A stretch of 64,000 bases of DNA from Diphasiastrum complanatum (taxonomy: Eukaryota; Streptophyta; Lycopodiopsida; Lycopodiales; Lycopodiaceae). The stretch is taken from contig CM055093.1 in the NCBI GenBank assembly GCA_029204225.1, positions 29,959,777 to 30,023,776 of the forward strand, given 5' to 3'. The position numbers and the translations under genes were made by a program. Each line of letters opens with the position of its first letter. The stretch's first letter is position 1. Positions 1-10,683 of the stretch are shown one piece after another. Under the pieces are notes generated by a model. The model saw only the letters and a program-made list of their open reading frames with translations, was not told the origin of the DNA and searched no databases.

Positions 1-215
1 GGCTAGGGTTTTCACATTAGGCCAAAAAAGTGGAGTCTAATTCCTTATTACATGCTGGATTTTCACCTAACTTAGCAAAGGAAGTGTGTTTTACTATGTA
101 TTCCCATTCTCCATAGTGAGAAGATAGAAACTTTTTGGAGCCTCAAGGAGAAACTCGAGTTTCCTCTCATTGTATGGTGATTACTTTTGATTCCAATGAA
201 ACCCAGCTTTGGCAC
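1..215. repeat. Dispersed direct repeat, copy 1
   Basis: This stretch matches 25676-25891 almost base for base, with a few substitutions and a one-base indel, in the same orientation. The match stops abruptly at an identical short sequence at 211-215. It starts at the window edge, so the left boundary is unknown. There is no coding potential. The second copy lies just upstream of a copia LTR end, so this may be part of an LTR or of flanking repeat captured with one. That link is inference. Confidence 0.85.
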
Positions 216-2540
216 ATGTCAGAAAAGAATTCGCACATGGACTAACTAATTGTTCCCAATTAATTATCCATGAATACCACTATTAATCTATGAGAAATTA
301 TTTAACCTTTTCATGCACTATCATCCAAGGAACTCAGGTAGATATCCTACCCTCCAAGGAATCACATGGACTTGGGTTGTTAGATTCACAAAGAAGAAAT
401 TTTCAAATATATTCACAGAGAAAAAGATAGCACTCAGAGTTCCCTATTTTGCGATTTGAGATATCCATAAAGGGGTCATGACCAATACCTCAACAATCCC
501 TACAAAAAAACCCTCTTGTGACCCATAGCAATTGGCATCTCTCAAGTCATACAGGCTTTACTATGGTCACATTGATCAGTTAGTTTCAAATCATCTCTTT
601 GGAATCGCCTGCATCCCATACCACAGGTTCTTCCTTCAAGATGACCGTCCACTTTCTGATCAACATTCCAAAAATCAATTGATTTCATTGGAACTCTCAA
701 AATCTTCAGAGATTTTCTCATACTCAAGATTCAATAAATGATTCAGGTAACTTTAGAATCCATTCACCGGTACTATGCCAAGTTTTCAGGAATTACTAAA
801 TTCCAACTTCATAGTACAAATTCCAACTTATATCCCCTTTCCCACTTTTCTGAATCTTCCAGTCACAAGAAAGGACTTTAAGTTACGCTAAAAAATCCTT
901 TAAGTTGAAAATTTTAGAAATTGGAAAGAATAAGCGGAAAAGAAAATCCCGCCAAAAAAGAGTTTACGGTTCTATTGATTCTTGTTTTTCACCCCCATTC
1001 AATTGGACTTAAATTTATTCTAAAAAAAGGAATTTCCCTCACTCAAAGGAAGTTGTCCCTTCTAGAAACAAAAGGACCAAAAAAATTTGTTTTATGTCCG
1101 GACCCATACTAGCGCACAAATCATAATAAAGTCACTAAATTGCACTCAGTTAATTAGTTGTGACTAATAACTTGCAATTCAAACTCCAATATAACTTTCG
1201 TATGCACAAAGGTCACTCAACTGCTCTTCAAAAAATGAAGTCCAAAAAATAACGGCAAACAATCTTTTGCAGAATAAGGGAAAAAAATCAATATCAACCA
1301 AGAATCACCTAAGACACCCTGGGCCACCAATTCTTGTCCTCTCGCTCACATGCCAGTCGACCCTTTGCATGTGAACAATTCATCCTCACAATTAAAAAAA
1401 AATCAAAAACCATATGAGGACCCCCTCCCCCCTCTCTCTCACAAGCTCGACCTACAAGCTACCAGCCCTCGGGCTCTTCTGCAACCTGTTCAGAACCAAT
1501 AAGTAGATGTTCAATGCAGAAAGAGGCTGTTTTCATAGCCCCTCAGTTGCCCTCCAGTAGCTTTACAATTCATTAGTCTCCTACAGCCCAGCAGAGGCTT
1601 GAACCTTCCATTCAAACGCTACATCTCTTCCTATCTTCTACATGCAACAGGGTTTACAACAGAGACAAGCTTCAATCACATTAGAGAAACTTAGAGCCTG
1701 ACGAGGGCCTTTAAAAAAGATGTTTTTTTATTTTTTTATTTTATTTTCGTTGCCATGTGGACCAATTGAAACCTTAGCGTCGGGGTTCTACGTAACGTAG
1801 AATTTTCCAAATATAAATAGAATAAAAACTTTTTAGATATATTGTTGTTTCGTCGGGCAGCATGTGGAAATGCTATTGGTTGATGAGGCATGCCCTTCCA
1901 GCTCATCACTGTCCGAAGAGACCGAAAAATATTGAAAATGAATATGATAGATGGTTGAGATGAGAAAATCGATGTACCATTAATGTACATGCATTGTCAA
2001 ACCATGGTTAACAGGGTTAACCAGAGTTAATTTGTAGCGCCAAATAGATCGGTGTTTCAAATTTTTGCCAACACTTTTTCTCAAATTCATGGTTTTTTGT
2101 CTACGCAAATTTTCAGATTCATAGTTCATTGTTTCAAATTTTTGCATGCAAATTACAAATGGCGCCATCAAGGAAGCCGTGGTCCTCAATCGACTCTGTG
2201 CTTCTATTCAACGAGACAGATGATAATGGATTATGGGTGCCAAGAAAATATTCAGATACATCCATCATTAAGAGGAGCATTTTGAAAAAGAAAAAGGTCA
2301 AAACTATCATTTCGATCTTATTGGAAGGCTAGAATTTTGGATTTCAAAACATCATCAGGAGGAAAATCTATTTTTAAAATTCTAATCCAACATGTATATA
2401 TGCATTCAGAGATAAATGTGCAAGGATTCAACCGTCAAGATCACAAAAAAAGCAACTATGAGTATTGATATTTTTGATACTTTGATTTTTGTCATTCATA
2501 AATATCTAATAGTAAACTTGCCAATCTGATCATTTTTCTC
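216..2540. other. AT-rich stretch, no gene recognised
   Basis: No open frame here has recognisable protein similarity or codon structure. A short frame at 2160-2332 (plus) starts with an ATG and could be a leader exon for the fragment at 2549-3003, but nothing confirms it. There is a CT-rich patch near 1425-1440 and poly-T runs near 1720-1745. Confidence 0.5.
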
Positions 2541-2548
2541 TTGCAGAT

Positions 2549-3003
2549 TTCGAGGTAGAACTGCAAAAGATCTAGCTGATAGTGGGATTCTTTTTTATGA
2601 ATCAATGTACATTCCTGATACAAAAGAAAATTTTGGACAAATAGTACCAATTCCATTACCTAGTTTTGAAAGTGATGAATAGATTTCACCAGATGCTACA
2701 GTTTCAGAATCATTTCGTTGCAAGATATGTAATGATGTAAAAAATTCATTAAAAATGAGCACAGGATAAAAAACAGTCAGATTGAGTTGGTTTATTTCCT
2801 TGAATATATTTGTGGATTTCTTTTCAAGTGTCAATGTACACAAAACCCCAACGATGTTTGTATGCAAAAATTTATCAGATAGTTTATTATCTGAACTTAT
2901 GGATGAAGGCTGGGACATAAGATCAGATGGAAAAATAGAATGCAGAATTAAAATGTCTTCCATGTGCTTCCGTTATCAAATTGAAAAACAAATGTTGGGC
3001 TAA
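2549..3003 (+). pseudogene. Broken coding remnant, unknown product
   Basis: Directly after a good splice-acceptor-like sequence (pyrimidine tract ending in CAG, about 2533-2546) one frame reads through several hundred bases with only two in-frame stops (near 2680 and 2768). Its composition is protein-like, including a Cys-x-x-Cys pair and a charged C-terminal part. I do not recognise the family. The stops suggest a decayed exon, probably of a transposon, since all recognisable neighbours are mobile elements. Chance openness in AT-rich DNA is a real alternative. Confidence 0.25.
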
Positions 3004-3619
3004 TGCTTCCATTATCAAAGATGGAAAAAAAAATAAAGGTAAATGGGTGCCACTCGATCCAAACTTGGAAGCCAGTGGACATTCAAAATGAAAAAATATT
3101 GAAATTATATACAATGATGCCATTTTGACATGTGTTGAATTTTCAAAATATTGGAGTCTAAACTACATCCGGCGAGAACTATTGCTCCTACAAGATGATG
3201 TACTTTCAGACTTCAGATTTATTTTCAATGGTAAACTCATAAGTAACTGTAAACACTCGATCTTTCATGAATAGTTTCAATCAAAACTTTCTAATACAAA
3301 CTCTATACTAATTCTAACTAACTTTGTATTAGTTTTATGTAGGTACGTAAAAGACACGAGCTCGAGATCAAATGCAGAGATATTGGCAAAACAATCCAAT
3401 TTATGGAAGAACATTGAGATTCACTATCAGCAAATACATGCCAATCATCATGTCTTTTTATTATTATATAAAAAATTGCGTTCCAGTATTAGACTATGGA
3501 CACAAGCTGATTGTAAGAATCTATTGTGATATTAATAAAAAAAACCCATAAACGGGTTATTTACAAGTAAAATGATTGTATTTTTTTTTATGTCTCTCTA
3601 TTTACAAATAGATCTCTAT

Positions 3620-3937
3620 TCAGTCAATTTTTTTTATATTTTCTATATCAGTGTTAGGAACTGATAAGACAACAACTCCTTTTATAATCTCGCCCTCCTT
3701 TGTTTCGGGAAGGGCCTCAATGCCTTTTAAGACAAGAGGAATATCTGCTACAAAATTGCCTTCCTCTATTTTAGGAAGAACTTTTATTTCTTTTTTATCA
3801 TAAAACATAAGATCTGCATCCTGAGCAACTTGAAAGACTGTTAAGGTAGGAGCAGCTTCCTTTTGAGGGCCCTCGATTGTAGGTGCAACGCTTACACCGT
3901 ACTGATCAACTCTTGCCGAAATCTATATACATCATCA
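3620..3937 (-). CDS. Hypothetical exon, unknown function
   Basis: On the minus strand an open stretch of about 100 codons follows a plausible splice acceptor at about 3938 and ends in a stop near 3620. The residues are acidic and lysine-rich with regular hydrophobic spacing, unlike the poly-Phe/Lys shadows typical of AT-rich noise. There is no recognisable motif. It lies downstream of, and on the same strand as, the transposase-like exons at 4.7-6.7 kb, so it could be a 3-prime exon of that gene. The linkage is inference only. Confidence 0.25.
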
Positions 3938-4718
3938 GGAGTATACGGCTCAAGAGTGAACTGTCATCACAAAACACAAGAATTGACAAATTACAAACAA
4001 TGATAGTAATAAAATATGAATCAGAATGAAATGAGCTACAAATAAATAGAGTATTACCTTTTTAATATCTGCATCCATTTTTACCATTCAAAAAATAGCT
4101 TCGTATTGTACAGAACGAACCATGCACAACTAAAAGCGTCTTGTTGTTGTACACACTGCGTATATAGAACAAAAATTAGTAATATAATGATAGAAATTTT
4201 ATTTATGTTATGACAATACATTTGAATTAAAAAAAAAATACATGCATATCAGAGATAAATTTGATATACCTTGAGAGATTTAATGTTTATCTCTCCAATT
4301 GAAGTTGCCATTGTTGATATTTCCCAAACGACATCATGAAGTAGAGAATCAAATTCTCTATGTGTATTTGCAGCGAAGAAAATTTGATACTCCCTCCTTA
4401 TTTATCTTTACAAAAAGAATGTTCAGGCTCCAATGCCCACTGCAAGAACCAAAATACAAATATCGCTAAATTCATATTTATGAAAAAATTCTGTTCTTAT
4501 TAAAACAATGAAACATGCAACAATCCAGATTAAAGCAACAAAAACAAAAGAGCAATCCTTACTTATTTTCATATGAAATCAAATAGAATTTGGCCCATAG
4601 GACTGCACTCGATAAAATAGACAGCCTTCTCAAAATTGGCTTCTTTCACCTTTATCGCTCCCATGAAAAATGGACTAACTACAATAATTGTACCATTGGA
4701 ATCGAAACTAATACTATT

Positions 4719-6714
4719 CTACAAAAAAGAAACTCCGGCCTCTACTATTGCATCTGGAATTTCTGAGGTCTTATCTTTTAGCTCGGCACAAAATTTGGGA
4801 CCTAATCTAAAGTTTCTATGTGTATCTGGAAGAAAAAAATCAAAAAAGTTGTCGAGAAGATCAATTTTGTTAGCTAGGTAGGCCTCGTATTGATTATAAT
4901 GGTCAGAAAACTGGCCTGGATCATATGGAATTCTCACAAAAAGATTATGTACAGTAGCAGAAACAGAAGTGGAAACAATATTTACAGATTTCTCTGTTAT
5001 TTTGTCTAGCTCCTCTTGGATAATCAACACTTTTGGTAATGAGCATGTCATAAAAACATAATCTAAGTCAGTACCAAAAGTATCTAATTTCATTGCACAT
5101 ATATGTCTATCGTAGTATAAAATCAAAATCTTACCATATAATGTGTTATATGATCAACACCCCATGCACTTTGAACTGCATCCACAAATTCATTGTTTGT
5201 TTTCTGTATCAATTGAACATCAATATTTTAAAATTTATCTTTTCTCAAGTATTTCACCATGTTGTCTAACTTTTTCCAAACTTCTACTTTGTGTATACGA
5301 GTAGAACCTTCTTCTTCGAAATCTTTAGTTGCTGTAATAGTTTCTTTCCAAACCCTTTATTGAACCTTAGATTGTTTGACAGAATAATTTGATAAAAATC
5401 TTCGAGCTTTAGATCCTCCAATGCTCGGCTTGCATGGAATATTTCCTGTTTTACCTGATAGTTTGTCATCTTTTTTTATTTTAACGTGGTCTTTATGTAA
5501 GCCTGCTTTGGACAACACATCCTCTAATCTGGAAATAGCTTCCTTCGCAGAGGCCTCTGGCTCGGAATTCCATGCAAACAAGATGTGAAGATATATTATT
5601 TTTTCTATAATACCCACCTCCGCGTGCAATGTAAAAATATGAACATTTCGTAGAGGAATCGGTAGTACAGATTTCCAATTAGGATCTTCTCGATCTCTTG
5701 ATATTCCTGTACTCCTTGTCATGTCTTTTGCTATTTTCATACAGTACAAACAATGGTGTTTAGAGCTAGCGCCATGAGATACATTGAACATACATTTTAA
5801 TTTCTTCAGATCTCCTGCTAAATGCCATTCAATGTTGAAAGTGCCAATTCCAGGAATATTGAGTGGAACTCCCTCCATGTGATTTTTTATGGTGGCAGGA
5901 TATGATGTTCTATTAAATATCCATGAGAGAATGTTATGGTCTTCTTTCAGCACCTATAAGAGAATACAAAAACGTGATTAGCCTCATAATATTAACACGG
6001 AGAAGATTTTAGATATGAAATCCATATTCAAATGATTATCCCTATTCAAAAAGTTCAAGCAATATTTAATACCAAATAAGCTATAGCTTACTTGAATGCA
6101 CGGATTCGTCTTTTTCTATGACCTCCTCTAGATGATAGATCACATATATCCTTGTTTACCAGTCTTTTCCCTTGTTGCTTCGGACATTTCTGTTGAGCAC
6201 ATCCATATCTTTAACAAGAGACAAATATGAGATCCGCATGAATTGAAATGCAATTTTTATCTCATCATTACTAGTTGTATAATGATGAAAAGAAGATTTC
6301 AACCTTTGAATCTCCTCCTAGCATTTCATTTTCATCCAAACAAGTTTTCATCTTTGTAGATTTTTCTTCGCACTCCTTTAATATTTTCCTTGATTCCTCT
6401 TCCAAATAATGTATTCTTTGCATTGAATGTGCATTCTCATAGGGCATCAAATTCTCACAGTAACCCAAACGACCATTTTTACAATGACACATATAGATTA
6501 TTAACTGACTCATCAAATGAAAATTTGGATGTTGCAATGAACATGGATCAATAGGATACAGTGTTCCTGATGACCATAAATCTACATGTTTTAGCTTTTC
6601 CTCCCTGTATCGGACCATATCAGAAGTTGACAATTTGGGTTGCTTTGAATTTCTCATCCTGAGTGGAGCATATTCTGGTGACAGATCCACATGAAGATGA
6701 TAAAGCTTTGTCAT
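4719..6714 (-). pseudogene. Split transposase-like gene (putative DDE type)
   Basis: Several minus-strand blocks appear to belong together: 6714-6303, about 6210-6094, 5955-5357 and 5126-4719. The second block has a Cys-x4-Cys pair and an Arg/Lys-rich RGGHRKRR stretch, and is bounded by acceptor- and donor-like signals. The third begins after a TATAG acceptor and contains G-D-L-K, then G-A-S-S, then C-L-Y-C about 20 residues later. That arrangement resembles the block around the second catalytic aspartate and the Cys-x2-Cys of several eukaryotic DDE transposases. Near 5470 the likely frame shifts, and the last block needs another frame, so the copy looks decayed unless further introns are present. 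I cannot name the superfamily, see no terminal inverted repeats and cannot exclude a host gene. Confidence 0.4.
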
Positions 6715-6719
6715 CAGTA

Positions 6720-7680
6720 CAATAGTATAGTAACAAAGAACACAATGACAATAACAAAGTTGGAGATGGTGCTAACGACTCTGCTAGAGATAGAGATGGC
6801 GTAGGCTTTTTTTAGAAATGTCATTCCTAATTCAAATTTTTGAGTGTTCTTAACTATTGGGAGGGAATATTTCAACATTTTGAAAAATTATATTTTAGCT
6901 ATGGTTAAATACCAGTGAAGTTTGATGTGACTAAACTAAGGTGCATTCATTTACATGGAAAGTAGTGCGGGCAGATGCGTAAAGAAGTTAGAAAATGATA
7001 TTATAATTACTTTATAGTTATTTTTCTCTCTCCTACATGGCATTTCTTATAGGGCCCTCTTTGGGCCCATATTTTCTCTAATGAAAGCAGACCCCAAACA
7101 CCAATGCATGCACAGAGAATAAGAGAATAGATCCATTGGTAGACAGCTTCATGAAGCTTTGGTAGAATAGACCGTTTCTTTTCTTTTTCCATAAACACTG
7201 TCCTTCAGTTCTTATTAGTTTCCTAAGAAAGCTTTCCTTTAAATTGTAGTTCAACACACAATCTACTGGATTTAGAGCATAAATCAAGTGCATGCTATGC
7301 ATGATTGAAAGCCCCTATTCTAAACCACACACCAACACACCACTCACTAAACAATTTGCAGCAGGCTTCATCCAACATCCCAACCCGGGAAGTAGATTCC
7401 GAAGCCCCATGCAACCACTGTTTTGCTTTCAAACCAAGAACCGAAACAGGAAAGAACAACAATCACCACTCCATGTACAAACTAGAAACTGAAATCATGT
7501 AAACAATCCTAAAAATCTTAACAAATCGATTCAACCAAAATAAGGCAGAACACCTACTTGGAAGACCACCGATGTACCAAATTTTTCCAGATTTACGTTG
7601 ACACAATTCCACCCCAAGCTGGTCCACACCAAACTGCTCACAAACTGGTCCACACCAAGTTGCTCACAAACTCCGATTGG
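6720..7680. other. No gene recognised
   Basis: Short open frames on both strands show no family features. Two near-copies of a 26-base phrase (GGTCCACACCAA...) sit at about 7620-7670. The stretch ends at the primer-binding-site-like sequence at 7682, so 7500-7680 is plausibly old retrotransposon leader. Confidence 0.4.
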
Positions 7681-7681
7681 T

Positions 7682-7694
7682 GGCTCTGATACCA
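7682..7694 (-). other. PBS remnant (initiator tRNA-Met)
   Basis: GGCTCTGATACCA is the reverse complement of the standard copia primer-binding site TGGTATCAGAGCC, as found in elements A and H. The adjoining sequence does not start with a clear TG, so the LTR that should lie at 7695 onwards is decayed or its boundary has moved. Confidence 0.4.
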
Positions 7695-7699
7695 ATAAA

Positions 7700-9200
7700 A
7701 CGTCCCCCAAGAATCCCAACCGAGATAGAGCTTTCTAGAACATCAAAGGGAGGATTGCAGTAGATGAAACGGTCCCAACCAAACCTAGGCCCAATACTGT
7801 TATTATATAATCAATATATTAAAATATACTTGCCTATATAATAACATCACCTGAGCCTAAAGTGTGCAAACATGTATATTCTCAAGTGGAATCTGCAAGA
7901 ATGGTTGTCAATTTGGACCATCATGCTCCACATGCATGGAGTTCTTTGTTTACCAAGAGAGGCCGATCCTTCTCAAACCAATAGATTGTAGATCTTTAGA
8001 TGCGACACTTGCCATTGTGATTTATATAGAAGATTTGCCTAAAATACACGAGCCGCTAAGAATCATTCGGCTTGTTTTAGGCCGTAAGACAAGTATCAAA
8101 CTTTCATTTTCAAAGGAGCCTCTCATCGTTACAATTTATGATCCTACATCAGCTTATCGGCAGCCACCCACCTGATCAGCATCTGTAACCAGCAGTGAGT
8201 TTTAACGTCACCCATCGAGCGAGTGGCACCGACGGCAGCAATAGCATCACGTATTATATTGCTTGCCAGAAGACATCAACCTGATAGCTGTGTCTGCACG
8301 ACATCGGGTTGTGAGTGTGACAGCCATAGTCTGGATATAGCGAAGGCCGTAAATTTCAAGAATCACAATCCAAATAGAAGGATGTGGCAGCAGTACTACT
8401 ACCAAAACTTAAAGGCACAGAATATTCCATTAAGATATAAAAGCTATAACCAAAATTCGATCTCGGTACATATCCAATTGGACCAAGTTGAATCTTCTTC
8501 CTTGCAGCTTGGTCCAATGGTTTACACTGTGCGATCTGAATAACAAAGAACTCAATAAATAGTTCTATTAGTCTAAAATGATCCTGCCTTTGGGCTCAGA
8601 TGACACTTTCTATGATTGTATCTTTGTAACCTCTAAGCATTGCAGCCGGGATTAAAACTATATCAAGTTCAACATATATCACATACACCTAGATACACGA
8701 TCGGACATCCAAAACCACAGGTTGTTTTGTTCGTTTAACATCCTTAGGCCGTAGATAACCGTGCCTGGAGTGTGACCGAGTACGGCTCAAGCCTCATAAG
8801 CTTGTGCTTTCATGCCTACGATTGTTTGCACTCGGCCAGAAGGGACCCGGGAGTACTACAATTGACAACTTCATATACCTGGTTGCGTGTTGTGTAGCAT
8901 TGAATCTTGATCTTTTGAAAACTTTCTCTGGAAAGCTGATGACAACAATAAACCCAAGATCGAAACGTGCAAAAGACGGTAGCAAGAATACAAAATGTTA
9001 CATTGGGTCGTACATCTGGATAGTACTACATGTACGGCCTGTGCGGTTTTCATCCCCAGTCCTTCTGGTGTATACATATTAAGTTTCTTCAAAACATGCA
9101 CATTTCAACCAAAAGCCTTGGTAATATAACCCTTGAATTGAAATTCACACCTAAAACCATTACTATCCAAAACCTACAAACTTTGAAAGTAGCTTGAGTT
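7700..9200. other. No gene recognised
   Basis: Possibly decayed LTR sequence immediately after the PBS remnant, then unique-looking DNA. Frames of about 60-105 codons occur on both strands, but none has motifs, a consistent start context or support from a second copy. I annotate none of them. Confidence 0.4.
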
Positions 9201-9209
9201 TTCTACTCC

Positions 9210-9435
9210 CTCCCACGCTTTGGACGTGCCCGCCCTTCGTTGGGGGGTCGCACGTGCTTGCGGTTTGGCCCTAGTGTCCCCCGGTGCCTAACGGGTGTCC
9301 CCGGTGCGGTGCCTGTCAAAAATTGAGGCGCGCCAATTTTTTGCGGGCCGTGCCAGGCCACGGTGCCGGGCACCCCGACAATGGCGTAAGGCAGCGCAGG
9401 CAAGGCGCAGGTGGCGCCGGACACCGCCACGCCCA
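9210..9435. other. GC-rich island of unknown nature
   Basis: This block is far richer in G, C and CpG than anything around it, with repeated GGTGCCGGG-like and CCCCGGTGC-like words. At about 9319-9342 there is an imperfect palindrome around GGCGCGCC, flanked by A/T arms. A 79-codon minus-strand frame covers it but looks like GC-biased noise. Its composition suggests a recent insert of different origin or a relic that escaped CpG decay. Confidence 0.45.
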
Positions 9436-9586
9436 GGCACACACATGTAGGTAATTGTGGGAGTTTGGTTGGTTATATATGCTCCTAGAAATCTGCCAAA
9501 AACGCTTATGGGATAAAAATTGGTTGCCTGGACATGTGGTGCATATCACACTGGGGCCACAGCCTCACGTGCTCGCAAGACGCGAG

Positions 9587-9607
9587 CCCCCCCCCCCCCC
9601 CCCCCCC
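9587..9607. repeat. Poly-C run (21 C)
   Basis: A homopolymer of 21 cytosines, followed by pyrimidine-rich DNA to about 9900. The run length may be affected by sequencing error. The overlapping long plus-strand frames are products of this composition bias. Confidence 0.8.
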
Positions 9608-10023
9608 TTGCTTGCCAATCCTTGCCACCTTTGCCTCATCCCTTCTCTTTCTCTTGTACTTCTTCCTTGCTCTCCCGCCCTTTATTGCTACCTCCTATCT
9701 TGGCTGCCACTTCCCTTGCTCCACTTCCTACATTCCACCTTCATGTTGCTGCTCGTATGCCTCCTTGTCTTCTATGGCGAGTTCCTTCTTTCACCCTCCT
9801 AATCTGCTCTTCTTTCCTCCATTGCTCCATGTTGCTTGTCTTGCCTCTTTGGTGGGCCCTATTTCTACAACCAGTGTGAATTCGTTGCCCTTTGCTAGCA
9901 GAAAATGGGTTAGGTACAGATCTCTCGATTGTTAGCTTTTCTGTAGGAGGCAAATGTGAACAACTTAGTGCACCCCTACCCCACATCAGTAGACTTAGCA
10001 GGTGCTTGCCTTCCCTTATGCTC

Positions 10024-10670
10024 TGTGAAAAATACAGATCCTAAGTGGATCTAAACTCCAAGATCATTGGCTTGAATGCTTGCACTCCAAACTACATAAG
10101 CTAGGAATTGGCAACACATTCTATGCTACCTAGAATGCAAAGAACTTGATCAAAAAGCATTTATCACAAATGGAAACTTCCATAAACATCAAGTGCGGCC
10201 CAAAATAGCATTATACAGTCCATAATACATCAGCCTATCACTTTTGGAAAGCACCTAAGATCATACACACAAAGCTTGAACTCAATCACTACACAATGCC
10301 AACAATGGAAGGAGAACCCAATAGAAAAATCTCTCATTAAGCAAATGAATACAATGGATCTGCTCCAACCTGTTTCTCCACGGCCTACCTGCTATATATA
10401 GCTGAGAGAGATGACTCTCTCTCCTCTCTCTAGACCCTCCTTACCTAAAATATGCCCTATATAGGTAAAATTGGCATATATGTCCAAAATACATGAAAAT
10501 GGACTCATTTCGAAGGTCTTGAAGTTTGACACTTCTTCATACTGAAAAAATACACTTACTAAAAATATCTAGACCTGTTTCACACGTGTGAAAAGTCAGA
10601 TCCTAAACTATGTGCCATTTTTAGCAATTTTGGCCTAAAACTAGACAAGGAAATGTTGACAATTTTCACA
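10024..10670 (-). repeat. Element A 3-prime LTR (647 bp)
   Basis: The downstream copy, indistinguishable by eye from the 5-prime LTR. The palindrome CACACGTGTG is at 10581-10590 and the TATA-like element at 10392-10401. It is preceded on the minus strand by the polypurine tract. Confidence 0.95.
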
Positions 10671-10680
10671 CTCCCTCTTC
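10671..10680 (-). other. Element A polypurine tract
   Basis: GAAGAGGGAG on the minus strand, directly before the 3-prime LTR. The same tract precedes the LTR of element L at about 55759-55768, which supports a common family. Confidence 0.85.
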
Positions 10681-10683
10681 AAC

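Noticed and set aside
8794-9101. Overlapping sense and antisense frames of 63-92 codons
   Set aside because: No similarity, start context or second copy. Chance frames.
9455-9935. Three overlapping plus-strand frames of 115-133 codons
   Set aside because: They are created by a poly-C run and CT-rich DNA, with all three frames open together. No motif.
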